From Inonotus obliquus (taxonomy: Eukaryota > Basidiomycota > Agaricomycetes > Hymenochaetales > Hymenochaetaceae), in NCBI GenBank assembly GCA_032164295.1, contig JAJHTX010000005.1, forward strand, positions 1,922,001-1,986,000: a DNA stretch of 64,000 nucleotides. Direction: 5' to 3'. The notes under the pieces are model-generated. The model did not search any database, had not been told where the DNA came from, and saw nothing but the letters and a program-made list of their open reading frames with translations. The position numbers and the translations under genes were made by a program. Shown here piece by piece: positions 46,058 through 59,243 of the stretch. Position 1 is the stretch's first letter, and each line of letters begins with the position of its first letter.

Positions 46058-47107
46058 ATGGGAAAACCTCCTTCAGTGCAGAATCCCAGAGACATGCCAT
46101 ACAGCGGTTTGGTATTGCTGGAAGAATTTGGTGATTCCTCTCCCATCGCATCCGCGCTACCCTTCCAAGCTCACACGCGATTTGTGCACCCAAGGGAAGC
46201 TGCTGAGCTTATTACACGCTATTTCCGTTTGTCTGAGGCATCCGATTGGCAGCTTGACCCGCCTTGCTCGATCATTTGCAGAGAGGAAGAATGGGAACGC
46301 GGACTAGCGATTGTTGAACTAGGTTCAGGGACGGGCTATGTCGGCCTCTCTTTGGCAGAACAGCTCTTGAGACTCGGAAAAAGACAGGATCTTATCGTCC
46401 TGACCGATCTTCCTGATGCGTGCTCGTTGCTTGAAGAGATATTGCAGCGTGAAAAACATACGTGGATAACTTCATACGAATTGTCTGCGGATGCAATTCC
46501 CGTCAAGATACTACCGTTTCCGTGGGGAGATGCCGTAGGAGCTAAGCGTCTCTTCAAATTTCTGTGTGACGAAAGAAATCGTACGGGAAAATCAAGACCT
46601 TTAACTCACATCATCTGCAGCGATCTTGTGAGTCCCTCGTTTTCATCTACCGGACGAAGTTGACTAGACTAGGTATACTTTCCTCATCTGCTCGCACCCC
46701 TACTCAGAACGTTGTTACAGCTCACAGCTCCACCTTTCACCCTCCCGGAGGAAGTGCTTGAGGTTATTATTTCGTACAAGGTCCGGAGCCTTTCGAAAGA
46801 AACGACCTTCTGGTCTGCCTTTGGTCTGTGGTTCACTTTCTCTCCGGTACTTGCTCGCCATGAGATGGTCCGCGCATTCCAGGAATCCGCTATCAGCACA
46901 GATCAAGAACTTCCAGAGGTACAGGACTGGCACGTCCTCGGATCGGAAAGCTTTATTTTTGTCGGACTTAGACGCCCAGAATCGTTCGAATGGACTGTAC
47001 CTGAAAAAGACGATGATCTATTGGCAGGAATTGGCGCGCAAGGTTCAGATTTACCCAAGAACGACGATACATTTGAAACTCTGCTCATTATGCAAATGAT
47101 CGTATGA
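46058..47107 (+). CDS. SAM-dependent methyltransferase, lysine methyltransferase family 16 (METTL21-like)
   Basis: Exons 46058-46627 and 46673-47107 give 334 residues. Motif I is IVELGSGTGYVGLSLA; motif II has the acidic LTDLPDACSLLEEI. The post-II motif is HIICSDLVYFPHLLAPLL, created across the 45-bp intron. These are marks of the seven-beta-strand family that methylates lysines in translation factors and chaperones. Target unknown. Translation could also begin at 45994 in another frame if a very short intron existed, which I think unlikely. It lies 302 bp beyond the 3' end of the repeat-peptide gene, tail to tail. It could be housekeeping or could act on the neighbouring peptide. Confidence 0.8.
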
Positions 47108-47409
47108 GAATGAATCTCTTTCACGTCTGTTCGGTAAGTTCATGACGGTCTAGTATTCAGACCAATGTTAATTCGCATTTTTTCTAGCCATGGAATTGGT
47201 CGTTTCTCATCAATCAAAGCAGATACACGAATTCGTGATAAATCAACCAATCAATCAAAAGTTACATGTCCTTCACCAATGAAACCGAACCGGAATGAAA
47301 GACACGAATACCCAGAAAGTCAAGAGATTTCCTAACTTGCTATCGAGCACTGCGGGACATTCACGAATCATCTGTCGATATTGCATCGATTTCTCTCTAT
47401 TGTCATCAG

Positions 47410-48002
47410 CTAAATTAGGTGAAAGTGCTCACTGTCGCGAATACGGAAAGTTTCGCCCAATGGTGCCCCGGCGCTGCCCTGCCTATCTCTGGGACGAAAA
47501 GTCTCTCCCAACGGTGCACCCTGCTTATCTCTGGGACGAAACGTTTCACCCAAAGGTGCACCATCGGCTCCTGTGTTGGCAATCTGCGTCTGGGCTGGTT
47601 TACTATGGGTGCTGAATGCTTACCGTCTCGACGGAAAGTCTCTCCTAGTGGTGCACCAGCCGAACCTGCATTCGGGACCTTAATTCTGTGCTTTAAATAA
47701 GGCGCAGTCAATCGTACCTTGTCTCGAACGGCGGAAAGTTTCACCAAGTGGCGCTCCGTCGATTCCTATTACCGCTATTCAGGAACCTTGGACAGGCATT
47801 ATTAGACGCGGACACCTCACCACCTCGCAATTTAAACGTCTCTCCCAGTGGCGCGCCATCGATTGCTTTGGGGTTATCAGCACGTGACATCGACGAGTAC
47901 GGCACGGAGACGCTCACCATTGCTATCCAGTTTCTCTACCGGCCCAGGGAGGGCGAGGACGTATGCGAAGAAGACGAAGAGTACAAGGTGAAGGGCAAGC
48001 AT
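47410..48002 (-). CDS. Secreted repeat-peptide precursor, six GAPLGETF repeats
   Basis: Exons 47918-48002, 47821-47865, 47718-47765, 47624-47665 and 47410-47570 give 126 residues. Exon 1 encodes a classic signal peptide (MLALHLVLFVFFAYVLA, then LPGPVEKLDSN). Six copies of GAPLGETF follow, each preceded by short leaders such as AID, GID, GSA or GAD and followed by basic spacers: KLR, RRSRQ, RRD, RPRDKQ, RPRDRQ and RIRDSE. Exons 2-4 each carry one repeat; exon 5 carries three. All four introns are 52-55 bp, GT-AG and phase 1. The octapeptide is invariant although its codons differ at third positions and at Leu CTN/TTR, only on this strand. Basic spacers fit Kex2-type or carboxypeptidase trimming, so this is probably a precursor of small secreted or cyclised peptides. 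No family recognised. Confidence 0.85.
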
Positions 48003-48057
48003 GATGGTGGGATCGTCTTGTGAACTGAGAGGTCCCTTTCAAGCAAGAGAGACGCTC

Positions 48058-48065
48058 CTTTTATA
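48058..48065 (-). promoter_or_regulatory. TATA box of the repeat-peptide gene
   Basis: TATAAAAG on the minus strand, 56-63 bases upstream of the ATG at 48002. A canonical TATA at this distance suits a strongly or conditionally expressed gene. Confidence 0.7.
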
Positions 48066-49528
48066 TTCTGCAGAACATTTGATGCCGTCCTTTAGACTGC
48101 TTTCCACGGTGCTCCATGGTTTTTTTACGGACGAATGATTACAGCACCGCCTCGACACTCGGATTTAGCTTACTCAATCGAAGGAGTGAATGTAGCCGTG
48201 GGACGTGCATTGTAGTGCCGACACTACGGCGCGAATCGAAGCATCCCTAACTGAATTCGCGGAAGCAGAGATGCTACCTCAGGAGTACGGACTTCATAAC
48301 AATTAAGATTCCCTGAGCCACTCGCGCGACATCAACCTCGGCTGCCGTTCCCGTCCCGCGCAGCCAACAAGGACACCGAAAGATATTCCTCCATTGTGTC
48401 CATCACTGATTCCTGGGCAATTCCAATTTACTGCGCAACCGGGTTGGAGTTGCTAGTACGCCACACGCTGTCACCGTATTTCATGTGAACATTACTGTGC
48501 CCATGGCTCTCTGGGTTGGGCATCCGACGTCTATGCATTTCCCATCCCAACCTGGTCGAGCTGATTATATTGAATGCTTGAGTACTTCTGAGAAATTACT
48601 GGCATCTAGCGACCTCATGGATCCCCGCGGTTCTTTTTCCTGCCGCGTTCTCAATCGGGGTTACTCAGGAGTTTGCCGGTCTGTGCATGCGTAATAACAA
48701 CGAGTCTTTCTCCCAATGTTGAGAGTCGTTACTATACAGGCAACTTCGGGGACCGAGGCCTACTCAGCGACGGCCCGTTCTATCGCATTAATCTCCGGAC
48801 GTTATTCGCTATTCGTGGGTGAAGATGTGAGGCGAGATGTATAGTTTTCAAGAAAAACAGAGGCCGATCCCACTGCCCATTGGGATCGCTTCGCAGGGAT
48901 AAATGCTCCCCTTCCCTTCATGGGCAGTTTCTCCGTGCAGCCTTGATATGGTTTGCCTTAGTAATAGTCTACGTATTACTACGGGCAAAGTAGCATTTCA
49001 GAAGTTTAAATAACGAAGAAAGTATGTCCATGTATTCTATAATTGGCTCATACCCCCTAATGCTTCGAATTCAGATAGACGCATCATAAGTGTTCCAGAG
49101 AGAAAAGCTGCGGCTACGGCATTCACTAGTCTCTGTAGATGCTCAATGAACTCTAGTCGCGATAATGGTTGGTCCGAACCGGATGCGGCCCTAAACATCT
49201 AGAACAGTAAGCAAAGTCCGTTCCGGCAGATTTCTATTGATTTTGAGATCCGGACTAGCAGCTTCTATTGATGTAAGTAGATTGATCTTGGACGATATTC
49301 AGTGGCTAGAATTTATGATGTACTGTTTTTATAGGCTCTGGTCTAGACTTGCGATGTGCCGAGCGGACTCGGGCGGACCTCATGTATTGCGTCGGTGGAC
49401 TAGGGTACGACTACATGATAACGATGTTACGTGTATCAGTCAGCTATATAAGACGCACAATGAACTGCAATCTGTTCCATCCTGTCCGATAGCCGTAGGG
49501 TATTTCTGACTGGTCGCACAGGAAGGCC
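48066..49528. other. Intergenic, divergent regulatory region
   Basis: About 1.5 kb between the repeat-peptide gene (-) and the MFS transporter (+), long for this window. Short open stretches (for example 48485-48694) lack protein character. It may hold shared regulatory sites; none could be named. Confidence 0.45.
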
Positions 49529-51658
49529 ATGCTCGAATCTAATGCCCTACCCCAATCCGCGGCGACAACCATCCTAGAGTATCCAACGGAGGCAATACAA
49601 GTCGCAGAGTTTGCTGTCAAGAATGTGGAATCGGAAACTGCAGCTCCGTCGCTGCAGAATCTTCCGTCTGTCGGTCTGCAGACACACCTAGAACCGCTTC
49701 AGATGGTTGATCAAGAGAACCCTGTCTCTCTTCGGACTCAGCGATTGAGAGAGGTATCCTGCTATCTGTGCCTCTACATATCCGGGTATAAGTGAGTCAC
49801 AATACCCACTGGTTCAGGGTATCTCAAGTGCTGATTGTCCATGTTTCCTTGCACTTTAGTTGCGGTGTTACCGGAACTCTACTTCCATCAATAGAAGCAA
49901 CCTATCACCTCAGCTATGCTTCCGTCGCCCTCCTATTCGTGGCATTTTGTCTCGGCTACTTTATCTCGGCATTTGGATCCGGAAAGGTGATAGAAAGGTT
50001 TGTTAGATACCTTGTTCCCCGGTCGCAACCTTTTGACTTTTTAAGATGGGGATTTGGGATGACCTTCATAGGTGCCGGATTGTCGATGATGATCGGGGTC
50101 TGTGCTTTCCAGCGCTCTGGGCCATCGTGAAAAGCTTACCCGAGTGGCCAGATTATAATCAATTGCTCGCAACTTATCTCTTTCCCATTGATGTGTGTTG
50201 CCTTCGTTCTTGTAGGTCTGGGATTTGCAACGCAGGTGAGCTGTATACCTCCCTGCACATCTTGAGCATAATCGGAGGTTATTGACCTTCCTTCCATAGC
50301 TCGGTCTTGCCAATGCCTACTTTGCTACCTTGCCGCAACCAATGCTTCGAATGGGCCTGCTACATGGACTCTACGGTTCGTACTCTAACATCGGCGCTTC
50401 ATCAATGATATTTACTCTCACACTAGGCTTTGGTGCCTTTACAAGTCCCCTGGTCGCTTCTGCCTTCATCTCTCACAATATAAAGGTCCGTCTTGAAGCG
50501 GAAGTTCGCCCTATTCAATAATTGGCCACTGATCCAAGCGTTTATAGATAAACCTGTTCTATCTCACGGCCCTTGGATTGATCATGCCTTCCATAATAAT
50601 AGCATACTTCGCTTTCGTTCATGGTTCTGCGAGGTATGACAGGCTTCCGAGAGAGCCTGTTGTCATAGTAAATCAAACATTGGAGAGATCGGATGCCACG
50701 GTGAAGGAGGTGATGACTAGACCAGAAGTCTGGATATTAGCACTTTTCTTGCTCTTCTACATCGGGTGAGGGTTTTCTTTTCTTTGAAAAAGTCACACTC
50801 ATGGAGTCTGCTTCCTGTTACCAAGGGCTGAGGAGTCAATGTGAGTGGAGCAAATTTTCGTCATGCATTCATTGACTCAATCTTACAAATATAGCGGTGG
50901 CTGGATAGTCTCGTACCTGACTGTCGTAAGGCATGGGACTGCAGGAAGGGCTGCGTGGGTTGCGTCTGGATTCTACCTTGGTCAGTTCTCCTTCGTTCAT
51001 TATGAAAAATAGCTAACAATAATCACACTAAGGCATTGCCGTTGGAAGGGTCTGCCTACCTTTCATTAACCTCCTCATCGGAGAACGCCGAGTAGTCCTT
51101 CTCTACATCATCATCGCGGGAGGGCTCCAGGCTGTCTCATGGGCCGTAAAAAACTTCGATGCAGTAAGTAAACGCCAGAATCCTCTTCGCTTGAGGCGCA
51201 TACCACATATGCAGCAAATCAATCCAACGGCTAATGCACGTTAACCTTCACCGTCTCTCCTCCAGACAGCAGTAGCAACAGCCCTCATCGGATTAGCCAT
51301 CTCAACATTCTACACAGCAGCAATTCACACCGCTTCGAAACTTCTTCCGCGAAGGATGCATACATCCGGTATGACTATGATTTCGAGTATAGGTCAGAGT
51401 GGAAGCGCGATCTTCCCTTTCATCATAGGTAATCCCCTTCTCAAATTAAATTAATTAATCGATCATTCTCCTCCCTCATATATTAATTCTCCCCGCGATC
51501 GTTAATATTGCTGACATGAACCGCCTTTACTTGTATATTCAGGTGTTATAAGCAACAAAAAAGGTATATGGACAGTCCAACCTTCAATCGTCGCCCTCCT
51601 CGCGGGACAATTCGTCTGCTGGTGCCTCGTACCGAGGGTAACGAGGCGTGCCGAATAG
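49529..51658 (+). CDS. MFS transporter, Bsc6/fucose-permease-like
   Basis: Twelve exons: 49529-49767, 49818-49997, 50046-50097, 50152-50235, 50300-50375, 50427-50485, 50548-50765, 50826-50840, 50895-50980, 51033-51163, 51266-51428, 51543-51658; 472 residues. A long hydrophilic N-terminus precedes the helices. Recognisable parts are SCGVTGTLLPSIEATYHLSY in helices 1-2, MLRMGLLHGLYGFGAFTSPL, the half-way AEESIGGWIVSYL and a late SGMTMISSIGQSGSAIFPFI. These match the fungal group annotated as bypass-of-stop-codon 6-like transporters, whose substrates are mostly unknown. The 15-nt exon 50826-50840 supplies AEES. Its position beside the repeat-peptide gene raises the possibility of peptide or precursor export. 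Confidence 0.82.
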
Positions 51659-52878
51659 ATGGCCGAGTCGATAAGAAAACGGAGGAACCAAATGTGAAAT
51701 TATGGATCGGGAATCGGAATCGGAATTCGGGGGATTCGCAAGAGACGGACTTGGCAAGAGAACGCAACGCGTCCCTTTCAGTTAGTCTAAAAATAGATGC
51801 TATGGATAGAGGGAGCAATAGAGGCAACACCATTAGGTGTACGTATACATTGGATTGGAATTCAAACTTGCTATTGTATGTCTTGCAAGGATCTACCGAT
51901 TCAAAATCGTCGTTTGGTTTCGTTCGCTCGTTACAACTGTCCTAATAAGTGATTACAATAGATACATGCTATGCTGATCTTTGTCACGTTCGAAATAGCA
52001 ATGCCAAATGACGACGGACAATGGACGATGGACAACGGACAATGAGCATCTGTCAGTCAGTGAGAGAACTTTCAAGATACGAGAGATGGAACTGCAGTGG
52101 GAACGTACATTATACATAACGGACATGTGCCATATTCATATCCTCGTATCTATATCTGAGCTCCTAACATTCTTTCTTTCAATTATGCTGGTGAGTGAAT
52201 GACCGGCGGGAGAAGGAGTACTGTGTGCAAGTACGTACATCAATAAATATCAATCCGTTCCTATCCTATATTCTGGGAATATTCAATCGTACCAATAAAA
52301 ACAAGCAACAGTACTTACTAGTACTAGTGGGTACAACGGCATCTTACCTCTCTCAAGAACATTCAGGCACACACACACACCTTTCATCGGCACTGTACCA
52401 CTCGCCTTCTCTTCTTCTCTCTATCTCTCCTTCTCGAATAATCGATTTTCCTCTCCCCTATCCCGTTCCCTATCCACAGGTACGCATAGATACGTAAACG
52501 ATCTTATCATCCCTTCATCCCCTCCTCACACTAAGATCGGCAACGGCAACACCCTGCCTTCCTCTTCCCGCTTGTCCAGACCTGACTTGCACATCCCTCC
52601 CTGTACCTGAATCTAAAAGTCCGCGGACAGGTGAGTTTCAATACAATGTGCTTTCCAAAAAGTCCAGAGGTAAACTTCGTCCCTGAACATAAAACCTGAA
52701 GAACCAATTACAGGACCTTGGGTAAAAGTCGGAAATATCTACCCATCCAGAAAGTATTGATAAAGCTCCTATCGCAGTCCGAGTCCTCCACGGCAGAGGC
52801 CACGCGACCAATTTTCAAACGGGAAGGGGGGAACAAAGGAATAAAATTATAGCAAACTTAGAAAGTAAGAGTACAAAA
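51659..52878. other. Intergenic region between convergent genes
   Basis: No supported gene. Contains an imperfect ~10-bp tandem repeat of GGACAATGGAC type (52016-52045) and a (CA)n run near 52370-52382. The 3' flank of RPT2 ends it. Confidence 0.5.
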
Positions 52879-54512
<1,634 letters not shown>

Positions 54513-54802
54513 TTCGTGTTAATTCCTGTTGTTTGCGAGCAAGTGAGATGCTCTGTGAGAGAGGATTTGAAGGACAGTGTGCAAAGGTCAATAGCTGACG
54601 CAAGCGGAAACGCGACGCGTAACCTCAGAGAATTCCGCACGTGATCTGGCATAATTATCACGTGTCAATGTCGCACTTAATACAACAATATTTCTTTCAA
54701 GTCCCACTTGTGGACATCCAAAAATCTATTGAACTCAACGAAGGATAAAATCGATCATTATAGTACAAGCATACAGAGCAGGGAAGAAGTAAATAAGCAA
54801 GA

Positions 54803-56174
54803 TTAGGTTTTGGAAGACGTCTTCCGCATGAATGATTTCATTCTCTCCGCCGCCCTTCTCCTCCGCTCAATATCGTTCAACACACTAGCATTATTGGACC
54901 TCTGGACGGTGAAACTATCACGAGGCGCAACCGTGTATGTGCCAATTGTCGCTGACGGAATCTGAACTGCGTTCTTCCTCACACGTTTATTGTCGTCTTC
55001 GCGCATCTGGGCAAGGATGGTGTTAAGTCGTGCGGGATGTTGTCCGTTCCGCATTCCGACGTCATCGTTGGAAGGCGCTACTGGAATGAGCCTGTCACGA
55101 TACGAAGAGCTGCGCTTGATGATTGGGCGTGACCAGGCTGAGACGAGCTCGTTAGCCATTCGTACAATGGGTGTCGTCACACGCTTGCACTTTGTGTAAA
55201 AGAGGATAACTCGACCAAGACCGGACTCCTTGAGGGAATTTGTATCGATGTACATCTTGGTAAGCTGCTCGAACAAGAACATCTGGATGTTCAGAGCGGG
55301 GAGAGAGCGATCCGGAAGTGGTTCGAGCCACCGCCGAACGCCTTCGAGCAAGTTGTTATCCATAATCGACTGTGCTAGTGAAGACCTGTATACATAAAAA
55401 TTGGACATGAGAGAGAATGCCGCTAGTAGTGCGCAGCAACTCACTTTTGCAAGACTTCTTTGACGCGTGGCAGGAGTCGCAGCTTTGCGGTGGCCGCCTG
55501 CTTCTCTCGGTTCGCCTCGTCGTCATCCGCCGCAGCTTTGAGCATCTCTTCCCGCAACTGGGAGACCTCTTCGTCTGCGAATCGATCAAGTATCTCTTCA
55601 TCGGCGTCCTTCTTCCTTTTCTTCGGCCGAACCGATTTTTTGGACTTGACGATCCCGTCTATCTTGTCCTTAAGTTTCTTTTTCTTCACTGCACATGTAG
55701 ACCAAGAATCAGCTTTCGTCCCTACATAGCGTCATGCAATTCCAACTGAGTACTCACACTCCTCTGGTGACAGTGTCAGGTCCTTATCCGGGTCAGCCTC
55801 ACGCTCACGAACGGCATGTTGTCGCCTCTTTCGTTTCTTCTTCACTTGGACTGGTTGACCCTCGTCATGTCTTCTCACTTTCTTTTTCTTCACGGGCTGT
55901 TCTTGAACGTATTCATCAGCAGTATCATCCGCCGATTCGGACTCGGCTGGGGGTGGCGGCGTGGAAGCCCGATGTCTCTCGGGACGTTCTTCATGAAATT
56001 CTGTTGTCCGGTCAGTTGGTTCTTATTCATTCTAGCAAGGGGTCATTCTAGCACAAACCTTCTTCCTCAGATAATTCCGAGTCAGAGCCACCAAAGATAT
56101 CCCTCTCAAGATGCTGTATACAAATAGGTTAGCTGAGTTTCAACACGTAAGAGTAGTAGACTTGCGTTCGACAT
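54803..56174 (-). CDS. IWS1: Transcription elongation factor Iws1/Spn1
   Basis: Exons 56166-56174, 56059-56113, 55758-56000, 55445-55688 and 54803-55385 give 377 residues. The N-terminus is acidic then Lys/Arg-rich and disordered, as in all Iws1 proteins. The conserved TFIIS N-terminal-like bundle starts around VKEVLQKSSLAQSIMDNNLL, continues with EGVRRWLEPLPDRSLPALNI, and includes SGLGRVILFYTKCKRVT and NELVSAWSRPI. Iws1 binds Spt6 and RNA polymerase II and couples elongation to mRNA processing and histone modification. The first exon is 9 nt (Met-Ser-Asn), joined through an apparent GC donor (AAC|GCAAGT, 56114-56165). The exon 1 choice is the least certain part. Confidence 0.93.
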
Positions 56175-57179
56175 TGTTGCTGTTGTTGGAGGCACAACGA
56201 GTGACAAATGGGAGTGTGGTGTACATAAGCTATAGATTACGTAATAAGTTCACAAGGTCTCATTGAGTCATGCTGTTTTCGGTCAAAGTGTCCGTGATGA
56301 AAGTCAATTTTACAGTACAGCGGGCTGGATAGCCGTCTGCTGAACACCTAACGAATTCTATTTCACCATATTTATACAAGTTATTTCCGATCACCAGCAG
56401 TATTATGAGCGCCGCATTGACGACAAATAGCTGAAACGAGTTTATCAACCCTGCGTGGATTGATCTGCCGTATTTATAGCTACAAACGAAAGAAAGGTAT
56501 CCATCCGGGCCAACGTATTAGAAGATACGCTTTCCAATGGTTGCGCGCTGTTCCTTACGTAGACCAGGGCTATCAATCTACATATCTCCGGTCACCGCTG
56601 ACGATTTGGCAGACCTGGTACCTTGTTAGATGATGAAGGGCGCTGAATTGGCTTCCGCGAAAAGTATAGGTTGCACGTTGTACGAGTTTAGCCTCAGTTC
56701 ACCGCCAAAAGAGACGAGTAAGCGACGAATGGAATTATTGTGAGGGAATATTGAAATGTAAAAAAGCGCCAGGGCGGACCGAAGTGGATATGCCCGAATT
56801 GGGAAGTATGATGCAAGCAATGACCGATCGACTTCGGGATCAGAGCTTCTTGGATTCTTTTGTGTAACCCTAATTTCTCCCTCCTAGACATATGTCGGCC
56901 ATTTTCCAACCTTTATTGCCACAAGATATAATACTTTAATCTGCGTACCGCGCCGGGAATTGATGATGGGGACGATCGAAGGCGTGTTCCGTCATCATCG
57001 CTTCCCTCATTTTGCCGAGTATTGCCGAGTCCTTTTGCGTTTAGCATGCATGACCCCGTAGAAATGCCTCCCAAATCTGTGCAACCGCACTGCGCACTTG
57101 GCTTGTTCCTCATCCCTCCACCTACAGTCATCCTCACTACCTTGGCCAACGCCATTCCCCATTTCCTTCTTTCTACCCG
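56175..57179. other. Intergenic, divergent promoter region
   Basis: 5' regions of IWS1 (-) and the unknown plus-strand gene at 57180. Open stretches on the minus strand at 56260-56448 and 56626-56909 have no splice or start support. No gene called. Confidence 0.5.
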
Positions 57180-59243
57180 ATGTCCGTCGCCGTACAGGCG
57201 ATGGCGGCTCATACGATGCCTCCCGCGAGGCCGACTCATCCTCCGCTCGTGGACCTCGATCAACTCAGCGAGCTCCATTCAGTCCCATCCTTTTCTTCTC
57301 GCAGACCACTGCCCCCGGTTCCCAGCGTTGGTAGAAACTCGAGCGTAATGACTTCGTCGCCACTGACGCACCCCGTCCGCGCGAGCTTCATCAGCAGTGC
57401 TCGCTCTACTGGCCTAGCCACAATATGTGCCAACTCCCAGGTCGTGACGCGTCTTCTCAGTTTTCTGTCTTGGTCAGATTTACACTCGCTCAGCGGGATC
57501 TCTCGTGGAATTCGTCGTGTATTTCTTGACCCAAACGTCAGGGATGCGGTCTTTGTACGCTTTATCCCTGGCTTCCGTATAGCTTCAAAGGAAAGGGACA
57601 GGAGATTATGGGAGGACAATATCAGAATGACTTATGCTGATCTGGGGCTGCTGAGTAAGTATCATCAGTCGTGTTCTCAATGACGGCAGTGCCTGACGTT
57701 TGGTTACTTTAGTTGCCGCACTGGATACGCCTCTGCATCAGTATCCTATGCACGCGTTGTCGGTCCTGTCTAGTGATTTGCCGACTTGGGAGCAGATGGA
57801 CACCACAAAGCGCCTACAAGCATATTCTCAAGTTCACTCTCGCTCTGTACTACTATTGCAAAACTTGGTGCACAGCAGTACACGTCCAATTCCTTCGGAT
57901 CTCGATGCTCCTTTACTTAAAGCGAGTGGATCTCCGACACAAACGCAGCTACGCGAGCTGACCTTCCCTGCGCCTCTTTCATATGCCGACCTCAATGCAA
58001 CGAATACCAGAAACAGTTCCAGTAAGAGCAGGTCGGCGTCCGAGAGCGGTGACATGGCGTCCCATTCTCCTGCTTCCAGCTTGAGGATGGGTGCGACAAA
58101 ACATCCGAAGCGGCATAGTAAAAAATGGGGATCGGAGACTGCACTTCCCGAACCTATCGTACAAACACCCAAACGTGATCGCAGCACTTCTCGTATTTCC
58201 ATCTTCGGAGGGAATCCACGGCCACCGTTGCCACAGCCAGCTGCCGAGCCCGAGGCCCTGCGGTACTATTCTGGGAGGTGGAGACGTTCATACTACGTCC
58301 CACCATTGAGCGAAGACGCTTCCCTGAAGCCGCCCAGACGCAGATTTGTATCGTCGCGCTATTCAAGCAACTCGTCGCTGGGAAGTTCGCCTTCTCCTAG
58401 CTCCAGTAGACAGGCCCCGACCCCGAATGGCAGCTCGTCGCCACATGACCTTTATGCAGCAACAAGCAGAAGTCGAGCACCGATTTTACGTGTATTCGTT
58501 CCCTGTTCAGACCTGACTGATGAAGTCCTTACGGCCTGCGAGGATCAGCTAATTGACGACGGTCTCTGGGAACACATGTCCATCGGCGATGTTGTTTGCA
58601 ACCTTGGTTACGTGCCCCTGGCCGAAGAACCGGAGGAGAATGGTCAAGAAAAAGATCATAGGAGATGGTTGATTTTTACTGGTGAACAGCTAGAAATCTA
58701 TGAACCAACACAATCTCCTCCTATCACGGGAGCAATCAGCCTGCCTTCCCCCTTCTACTACGCACATATTCTCCCCTCCTTCATCAACCCACGGCTTCGA
58801 CTTACCCTCCCACCATTTCGCGCGCAATACTCGCTCGCACCTTGTACCACAAGGGTCTCATCCCCACAGACACCTGGTGGGTACGCACGAGTTAGGACGT
58901 TCGCATGGCTAGCGAGTTTCGACGTGCACCCCTCGCCAAATTCGCCGGTGAACTCAGGCTGGGCCGGTGAATGGGTCCTCCAGGGGGAAGGAACGCCTGA
59001 AGGCAAGATTGCTTTGCAAAGGGCACTCAGAGGCGGTCAGGAGACCGAGCACGAGTACGAGATCGTGCTCGAGAACTCTGGTGGAGGGAAACTCTGGCTC
59101 AGGTCGGTGCCGATGTTCCCGTTTATGCTCTTGGCGTGTCCGTATGCTAACTTTAATTCTATTCTTATCTTCGCCTTCTCAGGATGCTCGGATCTGGCTC
59201 GGACGGACAACCATCATCGGATCACATTGATTTTCGGACTTGA
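57180..59243 (+). CDS. Large conserved-looking protein with possible F-box, function unknown
   Basis: Exons 57180-57654, 57713-59102 and 59183-59243 give 641 residues. Near residue 85 the text VVTRLLSFLSWSDLHSLSGI followed by RGIRRVFLDPNVRDAVFVRF resembles an F-box helix pair. The middle is Ser/Arg/Pro-rich and probably disordered. The last ~220 residues look folded (LRVFVPCSDLTDEVLTACE, IGDVVCNLGYVPL, RRWLIFTGEQLEIYEP, GEWVLQGEGTPEGK). If the F-box is real the protein would recruit a target to an SCF ubiquitin ligase; this is a weak inference. Translation without the last intron would run on to 59613 through low-complexity Phe/Leu-rich text, so the spliced end is preferred. Confidence 0.75.

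Noticed and set aside
47748..48023. Plus-strand open frame with KVSPSGAP-like repeats
   Set aside because: Differences between copies are non-synonymous on this strand and synonymous on the other; the minus strand also gives a signal peptide, phase-matched introns and a TATA box.
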